A DNA stretch of 20,751 bases from CAZQIC01 sp964593555 (GTDB lineage Bacteria > Bacteroidota > Bacteroidia > JAFLBG01), in assembly GCA_964593555.1 (NCBI GenBank), contig CAZQIC010000082.1, positions 1 through 20,751 of the forward strand, given 5' to 3'. Within the stretch, counting starts at the first letter, position 1; each line of letters begins with the position of its first letter. The translations under genes were made by a program, and so were the position numbers. Below are positions 1-6,983 of this stretch, piece after piece. The notes beneath the pieces are model-generated. The model was not told the DNA's origin and searched no databases. It worked only from the letters and a program-made list of their open reading frames with translations.

Positions 1-17
1 CAATATATCTTCTTCAT
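1..17 (-). CDS. Start of a divergent gene, product unknown (partial)
   Basis: Read on the minus strand, an ATG at 17..15 opens a frame whose first codons give Met-Lys-Lys-Ile-Tyr before the window ends. A Met-Lys-Lys start is typical of exported Bacteroidota proteins, but five codons cannot identify a product. The case for a gene rests mainly on context: a -7 box (TATATTTG) lies on the same strand at 43..36, about 19 nt upstream of the ATG, and a metal-regulator type palindrome lies just beyond it. If real, the gene is divergent from mntR and probably under the same regulator, so a metal-uptake or outer-membrane protein would fit. That is inference. Confidence 0.4.
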
Positions 18-25
18 TATTTTAA

Positions 26-35
26 TTTTAGACTA
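26..35 (+). promoter_or_regulatory. Extra operator half-site next to the divergent start
   Basis: The ten bases TTTTAGACTA repeat exactly one half of the main palindrome, whose right half read on the minus strand at 66..57 is the same ten bases. The copy lies between the minus-strand -7 box (43..36) and the minus-strand ATG at 17, where a bound repressor would overlap the predicted transcription start of the divergent gene. A ten-base match in such AT-rich sequence could be chance, but the GACTA part is less common and the position is apt. Confidence 0.4.
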
Positions 36-43
36 CAAATATA
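36..43 (-). promoter_or_regulatory. -7 promoter box for the divergent gene
   Basis: The minus strand reads TATATTTG, a match to the Bacteroidetes sigma-ABfr -7 consensus TAnnTTTG and identical to the plus-strand box at 94-101. A start site near 30 would leave a leader of about 13 nt to the ATG at 17. A TTTG element at the usual -33 spacing is not seen; that position falls inside the palindrome. Confidence 0.5.
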
Positions 44-72
44 ATAATTTTTAGATTAGTCTAAAAATTATT
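43..72. promoter_or_regulatory. Probable DtxR/MntR-type operator palindrome
   Basis: A perfect inverted repeat with 13-bp arms (AATAATTTTTAGA at 43-55 and TCTAAAAATTATT at 60-72) flanks a TTAG spacer. The core TTTAGATTAGTCTAAA resembles known DtxR/IdeR/MntR operators, which have TTAG...CTAA dyads. It lies exactly between two oppositely directed -7 boxes, 36-43 and 94-101, where it would cover the upstream part of both promoters. The first gene downstream encodes a DtxR/MntR-family protein, so autoregulation and control of the divergent gene are the natural reading. The palindrome is seen directly; the protein that binds it is inferred. Confidence 0.72.
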
Positions 73-93
73 TTTTATTAATATAAATTTTGG

Positions 94-101
94 TATATTT
101 G
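94..101 (+). promoter_or_regulatory. -7 promoter box for mntR-mntH
   Basis: TATATTTG fits the Bacteroidetes -7 consensus TAnnTTTG. Transcription would begin around 106-108, only a few bases before the ATG at 111, so the mRNA may be almost leaderless. This rules against the in-frame TTG at 90, which would lie upstream of the start of transcription. The matching -33 region falls at about 71-74, at the right edge of the palindrome, so a repressor bound there should block the promoter. Confidence 0.5.
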
Positions 102-110
102 TACACATAT

Positions 111-782
111 ATGAATTCCTTTACCGAAGAAAACTATTTAAAAGCCATCTTTAAACTGATGGAAAAGAGCGGAACTAAAGCCATTAGCACCAATGCCATT
201 GCAGAAAAAGTAAATACAAAAGCTGCTACGGTAACCGATATGCTAAAAAAACTATCGGGAAAAAAATTCATTAATTACCAGAAATATAAAGGCGTAACAC
301 TTACACCTACAGGCAAACATGCCGCTCTATCTATTATAAGAAAGCATCGCTTATGGGAAGTTTTCCTGGTTGATAAGCTTAAATTTAAATGGGATGAGGT
401 TCATGCTATGGCCGAACAGCTGGAACACATTAACTCCGATGAACTGATCAACCGCCTTGACCTGTTTTTAGGCAAACCTAAAACAGATCCTCACGGTGAT
501 CCTATTCCCGATATAAAGGGTGTGATTCATGCAAGTAAATCAACGTTACTTTCTAATTGCAGCTTAAATAAAAACCTTGTAATGACAGGCGTTGTGGACC
601 ATTCTCCTGCTTTTCTCCAATACCTTGATAAAATGAATATCTCCCTGGGAGATGAAATAAGTATTTTAAACATGATTGATTTTGACAGATCGTTTGAGAT
701 CAGCATTAACAGAAAAAAAAATATTCACATCAGTAACGATGTGGCAAAAAATATATTGGTTTCAAAAAACGGGCACCAATAA
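111..782 (+). CDS. mntR: DtxR/MntR-family metal-dependent transcriptional regulator
   Basis: This 223-residue protein is a metal-sensing repressor of the DtxR/MntR family. Residues 1-65 form the winged-helix DNA-binding domain, 66-140 the dimerisation and metal-binding domain ending in the conserved DPHGDPIP stretch (127-134), and about 150-220 an SH3/FeoA-like domain, so it is the long three-domain form. Ligand positions can be aligned with DtxR: His79, Glu83, His98, Glu105 and His106 are present, and residue 102 is Glu as in MntR rather than Cys as in DtxR. Asn8 stands where MntR has Asp8 and DtxR has Met10. The start at 111 gives the typical N-terminus MNSFTEENYLKAI and follows the -7 box; a TTG seven codons upstream is unlikely. 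The transporter gene 11 nt downstream argues for manganese sensing, though iron cannot be excluded. Confidence 0.9.
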   Translation: MNSFTEENYLKAIFKLMEKSGTKAISTNAIAEKVNTKAATVTDMLKKLSGKKFINYQKYKGVTLTPTGKHAALSIIRKHRLWEVFLVDKLKFKWDEVHAMAEQLEHINSDELINRLDLFLGKPKTDPHGDPIPDIKGVIHASKSTLLSNCSLNKNLVMTGVVDHSPAFLQYLDKMNISLGDEISILNMIDFDRSFEISINRKKNIHISNDVAKNILVSKNGHQ

Positions 783-793
783 AAAAATTAAGT

Positions 794-2683
794 ATGAATA
801 ATAAAGCAGGCACATCTTTAGAGGAAGTAAACTCATCAGTAGATACTACTTCCAAAACGGGTACCTGGAAAAAAATATTTGCATTTTTTGGACCAGCATA
901 TCTTGTTAGCGTCGGATACATGGATCCCGGCAATTGGGCAACAGATATCGCAGGCGGAAGTAAATTTGGTTACGCGCTCATTTGGGTACTTTTAATGTCC
1001 AATTTAATGGCGCTTTTATTACAAGGACTCAGTGCCCGACTTGGCTTAGTAAAAAAACTTGACCTCGCACAAGCCTCCAGGGTATATTATCCTCCATTTG
1101 CCAATAAATGTTTGTGGGTACTCGCCGAGATCGCAATTGCGGCCTGTGACCTTGCTGAAGTAATTGGTATGGCAATAGGTTTACAATTGTTGTTTAATAT
1201 TCCAATTCATATAGGTGTTCTTATTACTATACTCGATACTTTTTTATTATTGATGCTTCAGAATCTGGGAATGAGAAAAATGGAAGCATTTATTCTTAGC
1301 CTTATAGGGATCATTGGTGTATCATTCATGGTAGAGTTGTTTATGATCAAACCCGATATTATAGAAATTGCGAAAGGACTAAAACCTTCCTTACCGGGAA
1401 TGGGTAATGAAGCTTTATATATTGCTATTGGAATTATAGGTGCCACAGTTATGCCGCACAATCTCTATTTACATTCTTCATTGGTACAAACACGAAAAAT
1501 AGATCGCAGTTCTTCAGGAATAAGAAGTGCCATAAAATATAATTTAATTGATACTGGTATAGCACTGAACCTGGCTCTCTTTGTAAACGCTGCTATACTT
1601 ATTCTTGCAGCATCTGCATTTTACAACAATGGGTATTACGAAATAGCAGATATAAATGATGCCCACAAATTACTCGCACCAATTTTGGGAAGTCAACTTG
1701 CCCCTACCCTGTTCGCGATTGCACTTATTGCCGCAGGACAAAGTTCAACGCTAACCGGTACACTCTCCGGACAAATTGTTATGGAAGGTCATTTGAATTT
1801 ACGTATGCAGCCGTGGCTCAGAAGATTGGTTACACGCCTTATTGCAGTTGTCCCCGCGTTTCTGACCGTTTACATTATGGGCGAAAGTCAAACAGGCGCG
1901 CTGCTAATTTTAAGCCAGGTGCTTTTAAGTTTGCAGCTTGGATTTGCAGTAATCCCGCTTATCCATTTCGTAAGCAGCAAATCGTTTATGGGAGAATTTG
2001 CAATAAAAAAAACAACTCAGGCTCTTGCATGGGCATGTGCTTTAATAATTGTAGGATTAAATATTAAATTCCTTGGCGAAAAGGTTGCGGATTGGACACA
2101 TACTTCGGAAAACCCTCTTATAATTTATCTTGTTGTTATTCCATTGTTGCTTAGCGCTCTTTTACTTTTACTATATGTTACCTTTAGTCCGATGGTAATG
2201 AAAACACTTACTAAATACAAACGAAGCTCACCCCATGGTGAAAAAGTTCAGCTCAATATAGCTGAGAAAAAACATTATTCACGAATCGCAATCACCATCG
2301 ACTTTTCAGATTCAGATAACAATGCCATTAACAATGCCATTGCTCAGGGAGGAAAAGATGCCGAATATTTACTCGTACACATTGTTGAAACTGCAGGAGC
2401 CATGATGATGGAGAATGAGATAAGTGACAGTGAAACAGGTGAAGACAGAAAAAATATTCAACAGTATGCCGACCAATTAAATTCGGCCGGTTATAAAGCA
2501 AGCACTAAGCTGGGATTTGGTAATCCGAAACGCGGTATACCTGAAATTGTTAACGAGTATAAAGCCGATCTTTTAGTTATGGGGGCGCATGGACATAAAG
2601 GGTTAAAAGATATTATCTTTGGTACAACAGTAAATGTTGTAAGACATAGAGTCTTTATGCCAGTAATTATCGTTAGAAAATAA
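794..2683 (+). CDS. mntH: Nramp divalent metal transporter with C-terminal universal stress protein domain
   Basis: This 629-residue protein joins an Nramp proton-coupled Mn/Fe importer (about 25-465) to a cytoplasmic UspA-like domain (about 494-629). The Nramp part carries the helix-1 motif DPGN (44-47) and the helix-6 motif MPH (220-222), which supply the metal ligands Asp, Asn and Met in characterised homologues, and about eleven hydrophobic helices. The Usp part ends with GAHG (597-600), nine residues, then Gly610-Thr611, an exact match to the ATP-binding signature G-2x-G-9x-G-(S/T). Standard MntH proteins have about 410-450 residues, so the extra domain accounts for the length. The gene lies 11 nt after mntR and is surely co-transcribed with it. 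I have seen this fusion in other Bacteroidota; what the Usp domain does is not known to me. Confidence 0.9.
   Translation: MNNKAGTSLEEVNSSVDTTSKTGTWKKIFAFFGPAYLVSVGYMDPGNWATDIAGGSKFGYALIWVLLMSNLMALLLQGLSARLGLVKKLDLAQASRVYYPPFANKCLWVLAEIAIAACDLAEVIGMAIGLQLLFNIPIHIGVLITILDTFLLLMLQNLGMRKMEAFILSLIGIIGVSFMVELFMIKPDIIEIAKGLKPSLPGMGNEALYIAIGIIGATVMPHNLYLHSSLVQTRKIDRSSSGIRSAIKYNLIDTGIALNLALFVNAAILILAASAFYNNGYYEIADINDAHKLLAPILGSQLAPTLFAIALIAAGQSSTLTGTLSGQIVMEGHLNLRMQPWLRRLVTRLIAVVPAFLTVYIMGESQTGALLILSQVLLSLQLGFAVIPLIHFVSSKSFMGEFAIKKTTQALAWACALIIVGLNIKFLGEKVADWTHTSENPLIIYLVVIPLLLSALLLLLYVTFSPMVMKTLTKYKRSSPHGEKVQLNIAEKKHYSRIAITIDFSDSDNNAINNAIAQGGKDAEYLLVHIVETAGAMMMENEISDSETGEDRKNIQQYADQLNSAGYKASTKLGFGNPKRGIPEIVNEYKADLLVMGAHGHKGLKDIIFGTTVNVVRHRVFMPVIIVRK
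2614..2621 (+). promoter_or_regulatory. Possible internal -7 box for smpB
   Basis: TATCTTTG occurs inside the end of mntH, 64 nt before the smpB start. The same eight bases are the -7 box proposed at 11461, 11868 and (minus strand) 20669. A promoter here would let smpB be expressed when the metal operon is repressed. The box also falls within codons of the conserved Usp C-terminus, so coincidence is possible, and no -33 element is evident. Confidence 0.3.
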
Positions 2684-2685
2684 TC

Positions 2686-3138
2686 GTGTCGAAACAAGAT
2701 CTCATTCAGATAAAAAACAGGAAAGCTTCATTCGAATTTTCCTTTATTGAAAAATTTATCGCCGGTATTAAACTCACCGGTACAGAGATAAAATCTATCC
2801 GATCAGGTAAAGCGAATATAAACGAAGCCTTTTGCGCCATAATGAGTGATGAGTTATGGGTCCGCAACATGTACATAGAAGAGTACGAAATGGGCAATCG
2901 CTTTAATCATGAACCCAAACGCAACAGGAAACTTTTAGTGAACAAGAGCGAACTGAAAAAAATTAAGAATACGCTGAAAGATCAGGGACTCACGATTGTT
3001 CCCATTCAATTATTCGTAAACGACAAAGGTTTGGCAAAACTTGAAATCGCCATCGCGAAAGGAAAAAAACTTTACGACAAACGTGACGATATTAAAAAGA
3101 GAGATACAGAGAGGGAAATAAGCAGGAGACTAAAATAA
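2686..3138 (+). CDS. smpB: SsrA-binding protein SmpB (trans-translation)
   Basis: SmpB binds tmRNA and delivers it to stalled ribosomes. The 150-residue product has the usual length. The conserved block KLTGTEIKSIRSGKANI lies near residues 29-45, and the basic C-terminal tail KLYDKRDDIKKRDTERE (about 128-144), which enters the empty mRNA channel, is intact. The start is GTG, 2 nt after the mntH stop codon; no ATG is available near it, so translation is probably coupled to mntH. Its place in a metal-uptake operon has no obvious functional logic and may be incidental, or relieved by the internal -7 box at 2614. No ssrA gene was recognised in this window. A hairpin terminator follows directly. 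Confidence 0.95.
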   Translation: MSKQDLIQIKNRKASFEFSFIEKFIAGIKLTGTEIKSIRSGKANINEAFCAIMSDELWVRNMYIEEYEMGNRFNHEPKRNRKLLVNKSELKKIKNTLKDQGLTIVPIQLFVNDKGLAKLEIAIAKGKKLYDKRDDIKKRDTEREISRRLK

Positions 3139-3169
3139 AAAAGCTCCCCAATTTCTTGGAGAGCTTTTT
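3138..3169. terminator. Bidirectional intrinsic terminator between smpB and the barrel gene
   Basis: AAAAAGCTC at 3138-3146 pairs with GAGCTTTTT at 3161-3169, with a C/A mismatch and two further C-G pairs closing an 8-nt loop. On the plus strand the stem runs into TTTTTATTTTT, and on the minus strand the complementary T-run lies on the other side, so it can end both convergent transcripts (smpB on plus, the 3187-4137 gene on minus). Confidence 0.85.
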
Positions 3170-3186
3170 ATTTTTATATAAATATA

Positions 3187-4137
3187 TTAGAAGTGTAGAG
3201 TTGCTCTTAGTGAACCAACAGAACCCATACCTGTACCAAACAAGTCCCTGTTTGTGTCAATTGACCAACCACCAGATTTACCTGTCTCTTCATTTATAGT
3301 TGAAAGAGTTGGGGTTCCACCAACAACTTCAACAGCTTGATATTCAGCTTTAGATTTTCCAGAGCTGTTGATTGTAAGCCCCCATCCAAAATCTCCACCG
3401 AAAGATATTTTAGGGAACACAAAATATTCTGCTCCAATAAAACCTCTTACACCAAAGAAAAAGCCTCCACTTTTAAGACTCAAAAGCCTGTTATCATTAG
3501 TATATGTTACATTACCATAATTCAGGTTGCTTTGGTTTGTCCCACCATTTGGATCAGTAATAATTAGACCAAAATCCGATGAAAATGTACCGTCACCAGG
3601 ATTAACTACCGGGGTTCCGGAAGGATTAGCTGTATTACCATATTCAAATTTATCAGAAGAACCAGACATCCCAACCATTGCATCAGCACCGTAATATCCT
3701 TGCAATCTTGTTTTACCTCTTCTCATTTCAATGCCAGCACCTAAACCAATATACCTTGATGAATGTTTCCAGGAATCTTCAACCATTGTTGGTAATGTTG
3801 GAAATGTAAAAGTTGATGTAGTTGCTTGAGCAACCATTTGTCTTTCTGTATTAGAGGTCATCCCAATTCTCAATATTCCTCTATATGCAGTTTTTTCATC
3901 TTTAAACATTTTACCAATAATGGTATTGTTTACATTCAGATGATTCCATGTTGGAGCAGTATTTCCATTTTGGGAAAACATATTTCCAAAATAATTTAAT
4001 AATGGGGTTGCTTCAATGCTAATAGCCCAGTCACCTGATTCAGGAAGCATAGGCTCTCCTTTTTTTGATGTAAGATCTTGTGCGTAAGTTCCGGCAACGC
4101 CTAAAACCAGCACGATTGATAATAATGTTTTTTTCAT
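3187..4137 (-). CDS. Outer-membrane beta-barrel protein, function unknown
   Basis: The 316-residue product begins with a clear signal peptide (MKKTLLSIVLVLGVAGTYA, cleaved before QDL) and ends in ...ATLHF. The terminal Phe and alternating aromatic/Gly strand pattern (for example around 222-240, rich in FFFGVRGF) are marks of an outer-membrane barrel inserted by the Bam complex. The N-terminal segment LTSKKGEPMLPESGDWAIS recalls a recurrent Bacteroidota family of unassigned barrels; I know no substrate or role for it. It is a lone minus-strand gene with its own predicted -7 box at 4186..4179 and the shared terminator downstream. There is no TonB box, plug domain or OmpA domain, so it is neither a TonB-dependent receptor nor an OmpA-type protein. 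Confidence 0.75.
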   Translation of the reverse strand: MKKTLLSIVLVLGVAGTYAQDLTSKKGEPMLPESGDWAISIEATPLLNYFGNMFSQNGNTAPTWNHLNVNNTIIGKMFKDEKTAYRGILRIGMTSNTERQMVAQATTSTFTFPTLPTMVEDSWKHSSRYIGLGAGIEMRRGKTRLQGYYGADAMVGMSGSSDKFEYGNTANPSGTPVVNPGDGTFSSDFGLIITDPNGGTNQSNLNYGNVTYTNDNRLLSLKSGGFFFGVRGFIGAEYFVFPKISFGGDFGWGLTINSSGKSKAEYQAVEVVGGTPTLSTINEETGKSGGWSIDTNRDLFGTGMGSVGSLRATLHF

Positions 4138-4178
4138 AGATGGTTATTTTAGTTTAACTTGTTTTATATAAACCATTG

Positions 4179-4186
4179 CAAACATA
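4179..4186 (-). promoter_or_regulatory. -7 promoter box for the barrel gene
   Basis: The minus strand reads TATGTTTG, fitting TAnnTTTG, about 41 nt upstream of the ATG at 4137. The leader would be near 35 nt, longer than for the other boxes here. No convincing -33 element was found. Confidence 0.4.
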
Positions 4187-4255
4187 AATGGAAAACAGAG
4201 GAAGTTTTTTAACCCTAACGGTATCTTTTAAACATGAAACTGTTAACAAACCTAA

Positions 4256-4903
4256 CTATTTTTGCTTTTGTTCCAACAAAGGAACAAACCTGAAATCGCC
4301 TAATTCAGTTGTTTGATAGTCTTTTTCAGAGAGTTTTTGAACCAATATCATTCGCTGAACATCTCTCTCTCCAACAGGTATCACCATCCTTCCCCCTACC
4401 TTTAACTGTTCTTTTAATGGCTCGGGGATAAAAGGGGCGCCAGCTGTTACAATAATTTTATCAAAGGGTGCAAACATAGGAAGCCCCTTATATCCATCGC
4501 CAAAAAAAAGCTGTGCTTTATATCCCATATCTTCCAATAGCTTTTTTGTTTTGGTATATAAAGTTTTCTGACGCTCAATGGAATATATCTTCAGGCCTAA
4601 TTCTACTAATACGCTTGTCTGGTATCCCGACCCCGTACCTATCTCTAATACTTTTTCTCCCTTTACAGGTTCCAATAATTGTGTTTGAAAAGCTACGGTA
4701 TAAGGCTGAGAAATTGTTTGCCCTGCTCCTATCGGAAACGCCTTGTCTTCATATGCTGCATACTCAAGAAAAACATCGTCCATAAACAAATGCCTGGGTA
4801 CATTTTCTATAGCCTTTAATACGGCTTCATCAGTAATGCCCTTAGACCTTACCACTTCAACTAACTTTTTTCTTAAGCCTTTATGCTTATAAGTATCATT
4901 CAT
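4256..4903 (-). CDS. pcm: Protein-L-isoaspartate O-methyltransferase
   Basis: The enzyme uses S-adenosylmethionine to methylate isoaspartyl residues in aged proteins, starting their repair. From the ATG at 4903 it has 215 residues, the usual size. GQTISQPYTVA (61-71) carries the substrate-binding Ser of the TISQP motif, LEIGTGSGY (86-94) is SAM motif I, and the post-motif block DKIIVTAGAP follows near 148-157. A longer reading frame begins at 4945, but its extra 14 residues are unlike the family and the predicted -7 box (4928..4921) would lie inside it, so 4903 is preferred. The gene stands alone, divergent from the dehydrogenase operon. Confidence 0.92.
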   Translation of the reverse strand: MNDTYKHKGLRKKLVEVVRSKGITDEAVLKAIENVPRHLFMDDVFLEYAAYEDKAFPIGAGQTISQPYTVAFQTQLLEPVKGEKVLEIGTGSGYQTSVLVELGLKIYSIERQKTLYTKTKKLLEDMGYKAQLFFGDGYKGLPMFAPFDKIIVTAGAPFIPEPLKEQLKVGGRMVIPVGERDVQRMILVQKLSEKDYQTTELGDFRFVPLLEQKQK

Positions 4904-4920
4904 ATTAAAAGCGAGATGGA

Positions 4921-4928
4921 CAAAATTA
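4921..4928 (-). promoter_or_regulatory. -7 promoter box for pcm
   Basis: The minus strand reads TAATTTTG, matching TAnnTTTG, 17 nt upstream of the chosen pcm ATG. It supports the shorter start. A CAAA (minus-strand TTTG) lies at 4956-4959, too far away (27 nt) for the usual -33 spacing. Confidence 0.4.
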
Positions 4929-5053
4929 ACAAATACATTAACCATCTTAAATAAACAAAATCGTTTTATTCACAAAGTGATGTCAGTATTATTGCCCTGA
5001 ATAGCCCTTAATTTGAACTAAAAAAAACCTGGTCTGAGATTGCAGGAAAAAGC

Positions 5054-5061
5054 TACTTTTG
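5054..5061 (+). promoter_or_regulatory. -7 promoter box for the 5082-9281 operon
   Basis: TACTTTTG matches TAnnTTTG and lies 20 nt before the ATG at 5082. The 178-bp divergent region between pcm and this operon (4904-5081) holds this box, the pcm box and no other structure that I can see. Confidence 0.4.
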
Positions 5062-5081
5062 TAACCTCTTAATTGGGTATT

Positions 5082-6086
5082 ATGTTAAAAATTGGGGTTA
5101 TTGGGGCAGGGCATCTTGGCAAAATTCACATTAAGCTTATTAAAGAAATAAGCAACTATGAGTTAGTTGGTTTTTTTGATGCTGAAGAAAGTGTTGCTAA
5201 GCAAGTTGCCAACGATTTTTCTATAACATCATTTTCATCAGCAGAAAAACTTATTGACGCTGTTGATGTAGTTGATATTGTTACCCCTACAATTTTTCAT
5301 TATGGCTATGCGGTTCAGGCCTTAAAAAAATCAAAACATTTATTTATTGAAAAGCCTTTGGCCAATACCATTGCCGAGGGAAAATCACTTGTACAGCTTG
5401 TAAAGGAAGCAAATACAAAAGTGCAAGTAGGGCATGTTGAGCGTTTTAATCCCGCCTATATAGCTGCGCGTTCATATTGTAATAATCCCATGTTTATTGA
5501 ATCGCACAGGCTGGCATTGTTTAATCCAAGAGGTACCGATGTTTCTGTTGTACTCGATCTGATGATACATGACATAGATGTTATACTTAGTATAGTAAAG
5601 TCAAATATAAAACGCATAAGCGCCAGTGGAGTTGCGGTAGTTAGCGAATCGCCTGATATTGCCAACGCACGAATTGAGTTTGATAATGGCTGTGTAGCAA
5701 ATTTAACTGCAAGCCGTTTGTCGATGAAGAATATGCGTAAGACAAGGCTCTTTCAAAAAGATGCTTATATATCCATTGATTTCCTGGAGAAAAAAACTGA
5801 GGTCATAAAGCTGAAAAAAGTGGTTGGAGAAGCAGACCCAATGGCAGTTACTATTGATCTTGGTAAAGATAAAGGCGTGAAACAGATTTATTTCGAGAAC
5901 CCACCGATAACAGAAACAAATGCTATTAAGGCGGAATTAGAGTCGCTGTATTCCTCAATTATCAATGGTACAGAACCTTTAGTGAACATTGATGCCGGAC
6001 ATGCAGCACTTGAAGTAGCACACAAAATAATCGAGAAACTGAAACTTATCGGCGATTTTGTCGAAAGTGATACAATAAAAAGTTGA
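5082..6086 (+). CDS. Gfo/Idh/MocA-family NAD(P)-dependent oxidoreductase
   Basis: The 334-residue product is a two-domain sugar or nucleotide-sugar dehydrogenase. The N-terminal Rossmann fold has GVIGAGHLGKIH (5-16, GxGxxG) and EKPLA (90-94) with the active-site Lys91. The C-terminal domain carries DLMIHDIDV (159-167), where His163 is the expected catalytic histidine. The start is ATG 5082; an in-frame TTG at 5073 adds only three residues and is not needed. It leads an operon with a lipoprotein and a polyprenyl-phosphate sugar transferase, so a role in making a surface sugar is plausible. The sequence recalls UDP-GlcNAc 3-dehydrogenases (GnnA type), but no gnnB-like aminotransferase is adjacent, so I leave the substrate open. 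Confidence 0.88.
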   Translation: MLKIGVIGAGHLGKIHIKLIKEISNYELVGFFDAEESVAKQVANDFSITSFSSAEKLIDAVDVVDIVTPTIFHYGYAVQALKKSKHLFIEKPLANTIAEGKSLVQLVKEANTKVQVGHVERFNPAYIAARSYCNNPMFIESHRLALFNPRGTDVSVVLDLMIHDIDVILSIVKSNIKRISASGVAVVSESPDIANARIEFDNGCVANLTASRLSMKNMRKTRLFQKDAYISIDFLEKKTEVIKLKKVVGEADPMAVTIDLGKDKGVKQIYFENPPITETNAIKAELESLYSSIINGTEPLVNIDAGHAALEVAHKIIEKLKLIGDFVESDTIKS

Positions 6087-6114
6087 AACCAACGTTCGCC
6101 TAGATACTTAACAA

Positions 6115-6963
6115 ATGAACAGCACATTTATTAGATATTTTTGCGGCGCGTTTGTATTTCTGATACTTCTTATTTCTTCCTGCAACAAAGAGGAGCCTAT
6201 ACCCTCCTACTTATATATCAATAAATTTAGTTTAAGTACCGATTATCCAACACAGGGTTCCAATTCACAAAAAATTACTGACGGCTGGGTATATATTGAT
6301 GGCCTATTATTGGGGGTTTTTGAACTGCCCGCAACTATCCCGGTTCTGGAAAGCGGCAGCCATGAGATCGCAATAAAACCCGGAATTAAAAATAATGGTA
6401 TTTCATCTACTCGCCTTGCATATACTTTTTATGAAACCTATACCACCAATATTGAATTGACGCCTGAACTTACCAATACTATTCATCCGACTACTACTTA
6501 TAAATCCACTGCAGTTATCGATTGGAAAGAAGATTTTGAAGGTGCTGCATTTTCATTCGTGGACACAATCAATACAGATACTGTTATGAAGGCAACTTTT
6601 GTTAATGTTTTTGAAGGAAACAAAAGTGGAATTATTCATCTTGATGATGTAAAAAATACATACATAGGAGAATCTGCCAATTCATATGTATTGCCAAAGG
6701 GGGGCGCAAGTGTTTATCTTGAACTTGATTATAAAAGCAACAATACTTTTGGCATTGGTGTTTACTCAGCAAATATTGTTTCACCTCAATCATTATTATT
6801 TATTACTCCTTCCGATGAATGGAACAAAATTTATATAGAATTAACATCACTAATTAGCAATACAAGCAATTCAAATCCTTTCAGAATATATATTAGTATG
6901 CTCAAGGAACCAACCGTTTCTAATCCCGAGTTATTGATCGATAACGTAAAACTTGTACACTAA
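6115..6963 (+). CDS. Putative surface or periplasmic lipoprotein, function unknown
   Basis: The 282-residue product has a lipoprotein signal peptide with lipobox LISSC and acylated Cys23, followed by NKEEP; acidic residues after the Cys are common in Bacteroidota lipoproteins that reach the surface. Residues 30-130 look like a beta-rich domain with a PEGA-like flavour (VYIDGLLLGVFELPATIPVLESGSHEI), which often occurs in envelope proteins. Residues 140-282 resemble a jelly-roll, carbohydrate-binding-like fold (DWKEDFEGA near the start and LLIDNVKLVH at the end). It lies 28 nt after the dehydrogenase and 20 nt before the sugar transferase, inside the same operon. I do not recognise a named family; the fold suggestions are inference. 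Confidence 0.8.
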   Translation: MNSTFIRYFCGAFVFLILLISSCNKEEPIPSYLYINKFSLSTDYPTQGSNSQKITDGWVYIDGLLLGVFELPATIPVLESGSHEIAIKPGIKNNGISSTRLAYTFYETYTTNIELTPELTNTIHPTTTYKSTAVIDWKEDFEGAAFSFVDTINTDTVMKATFVNVFEGNKSGIIHLDDVKNTYIGESANSYVLPKGGASVYLELDYKSNNTFGIGVYSANIVSPQSLLFITPSDEWNKIYIELTSLISNTSNSNPFRIYISMLKEPTVSNPELLIDNVKLVH

Positions 6964-6983
6964 CGTATTAAAAGAAATTAATC

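Noticed and set aside
3139..3186. ssrA (tmRNA) gene next to smpB
   Set aside because: The space holds only the terminator hairpin, and no tmRNA-like sequence was recognised elsewhere in the window.
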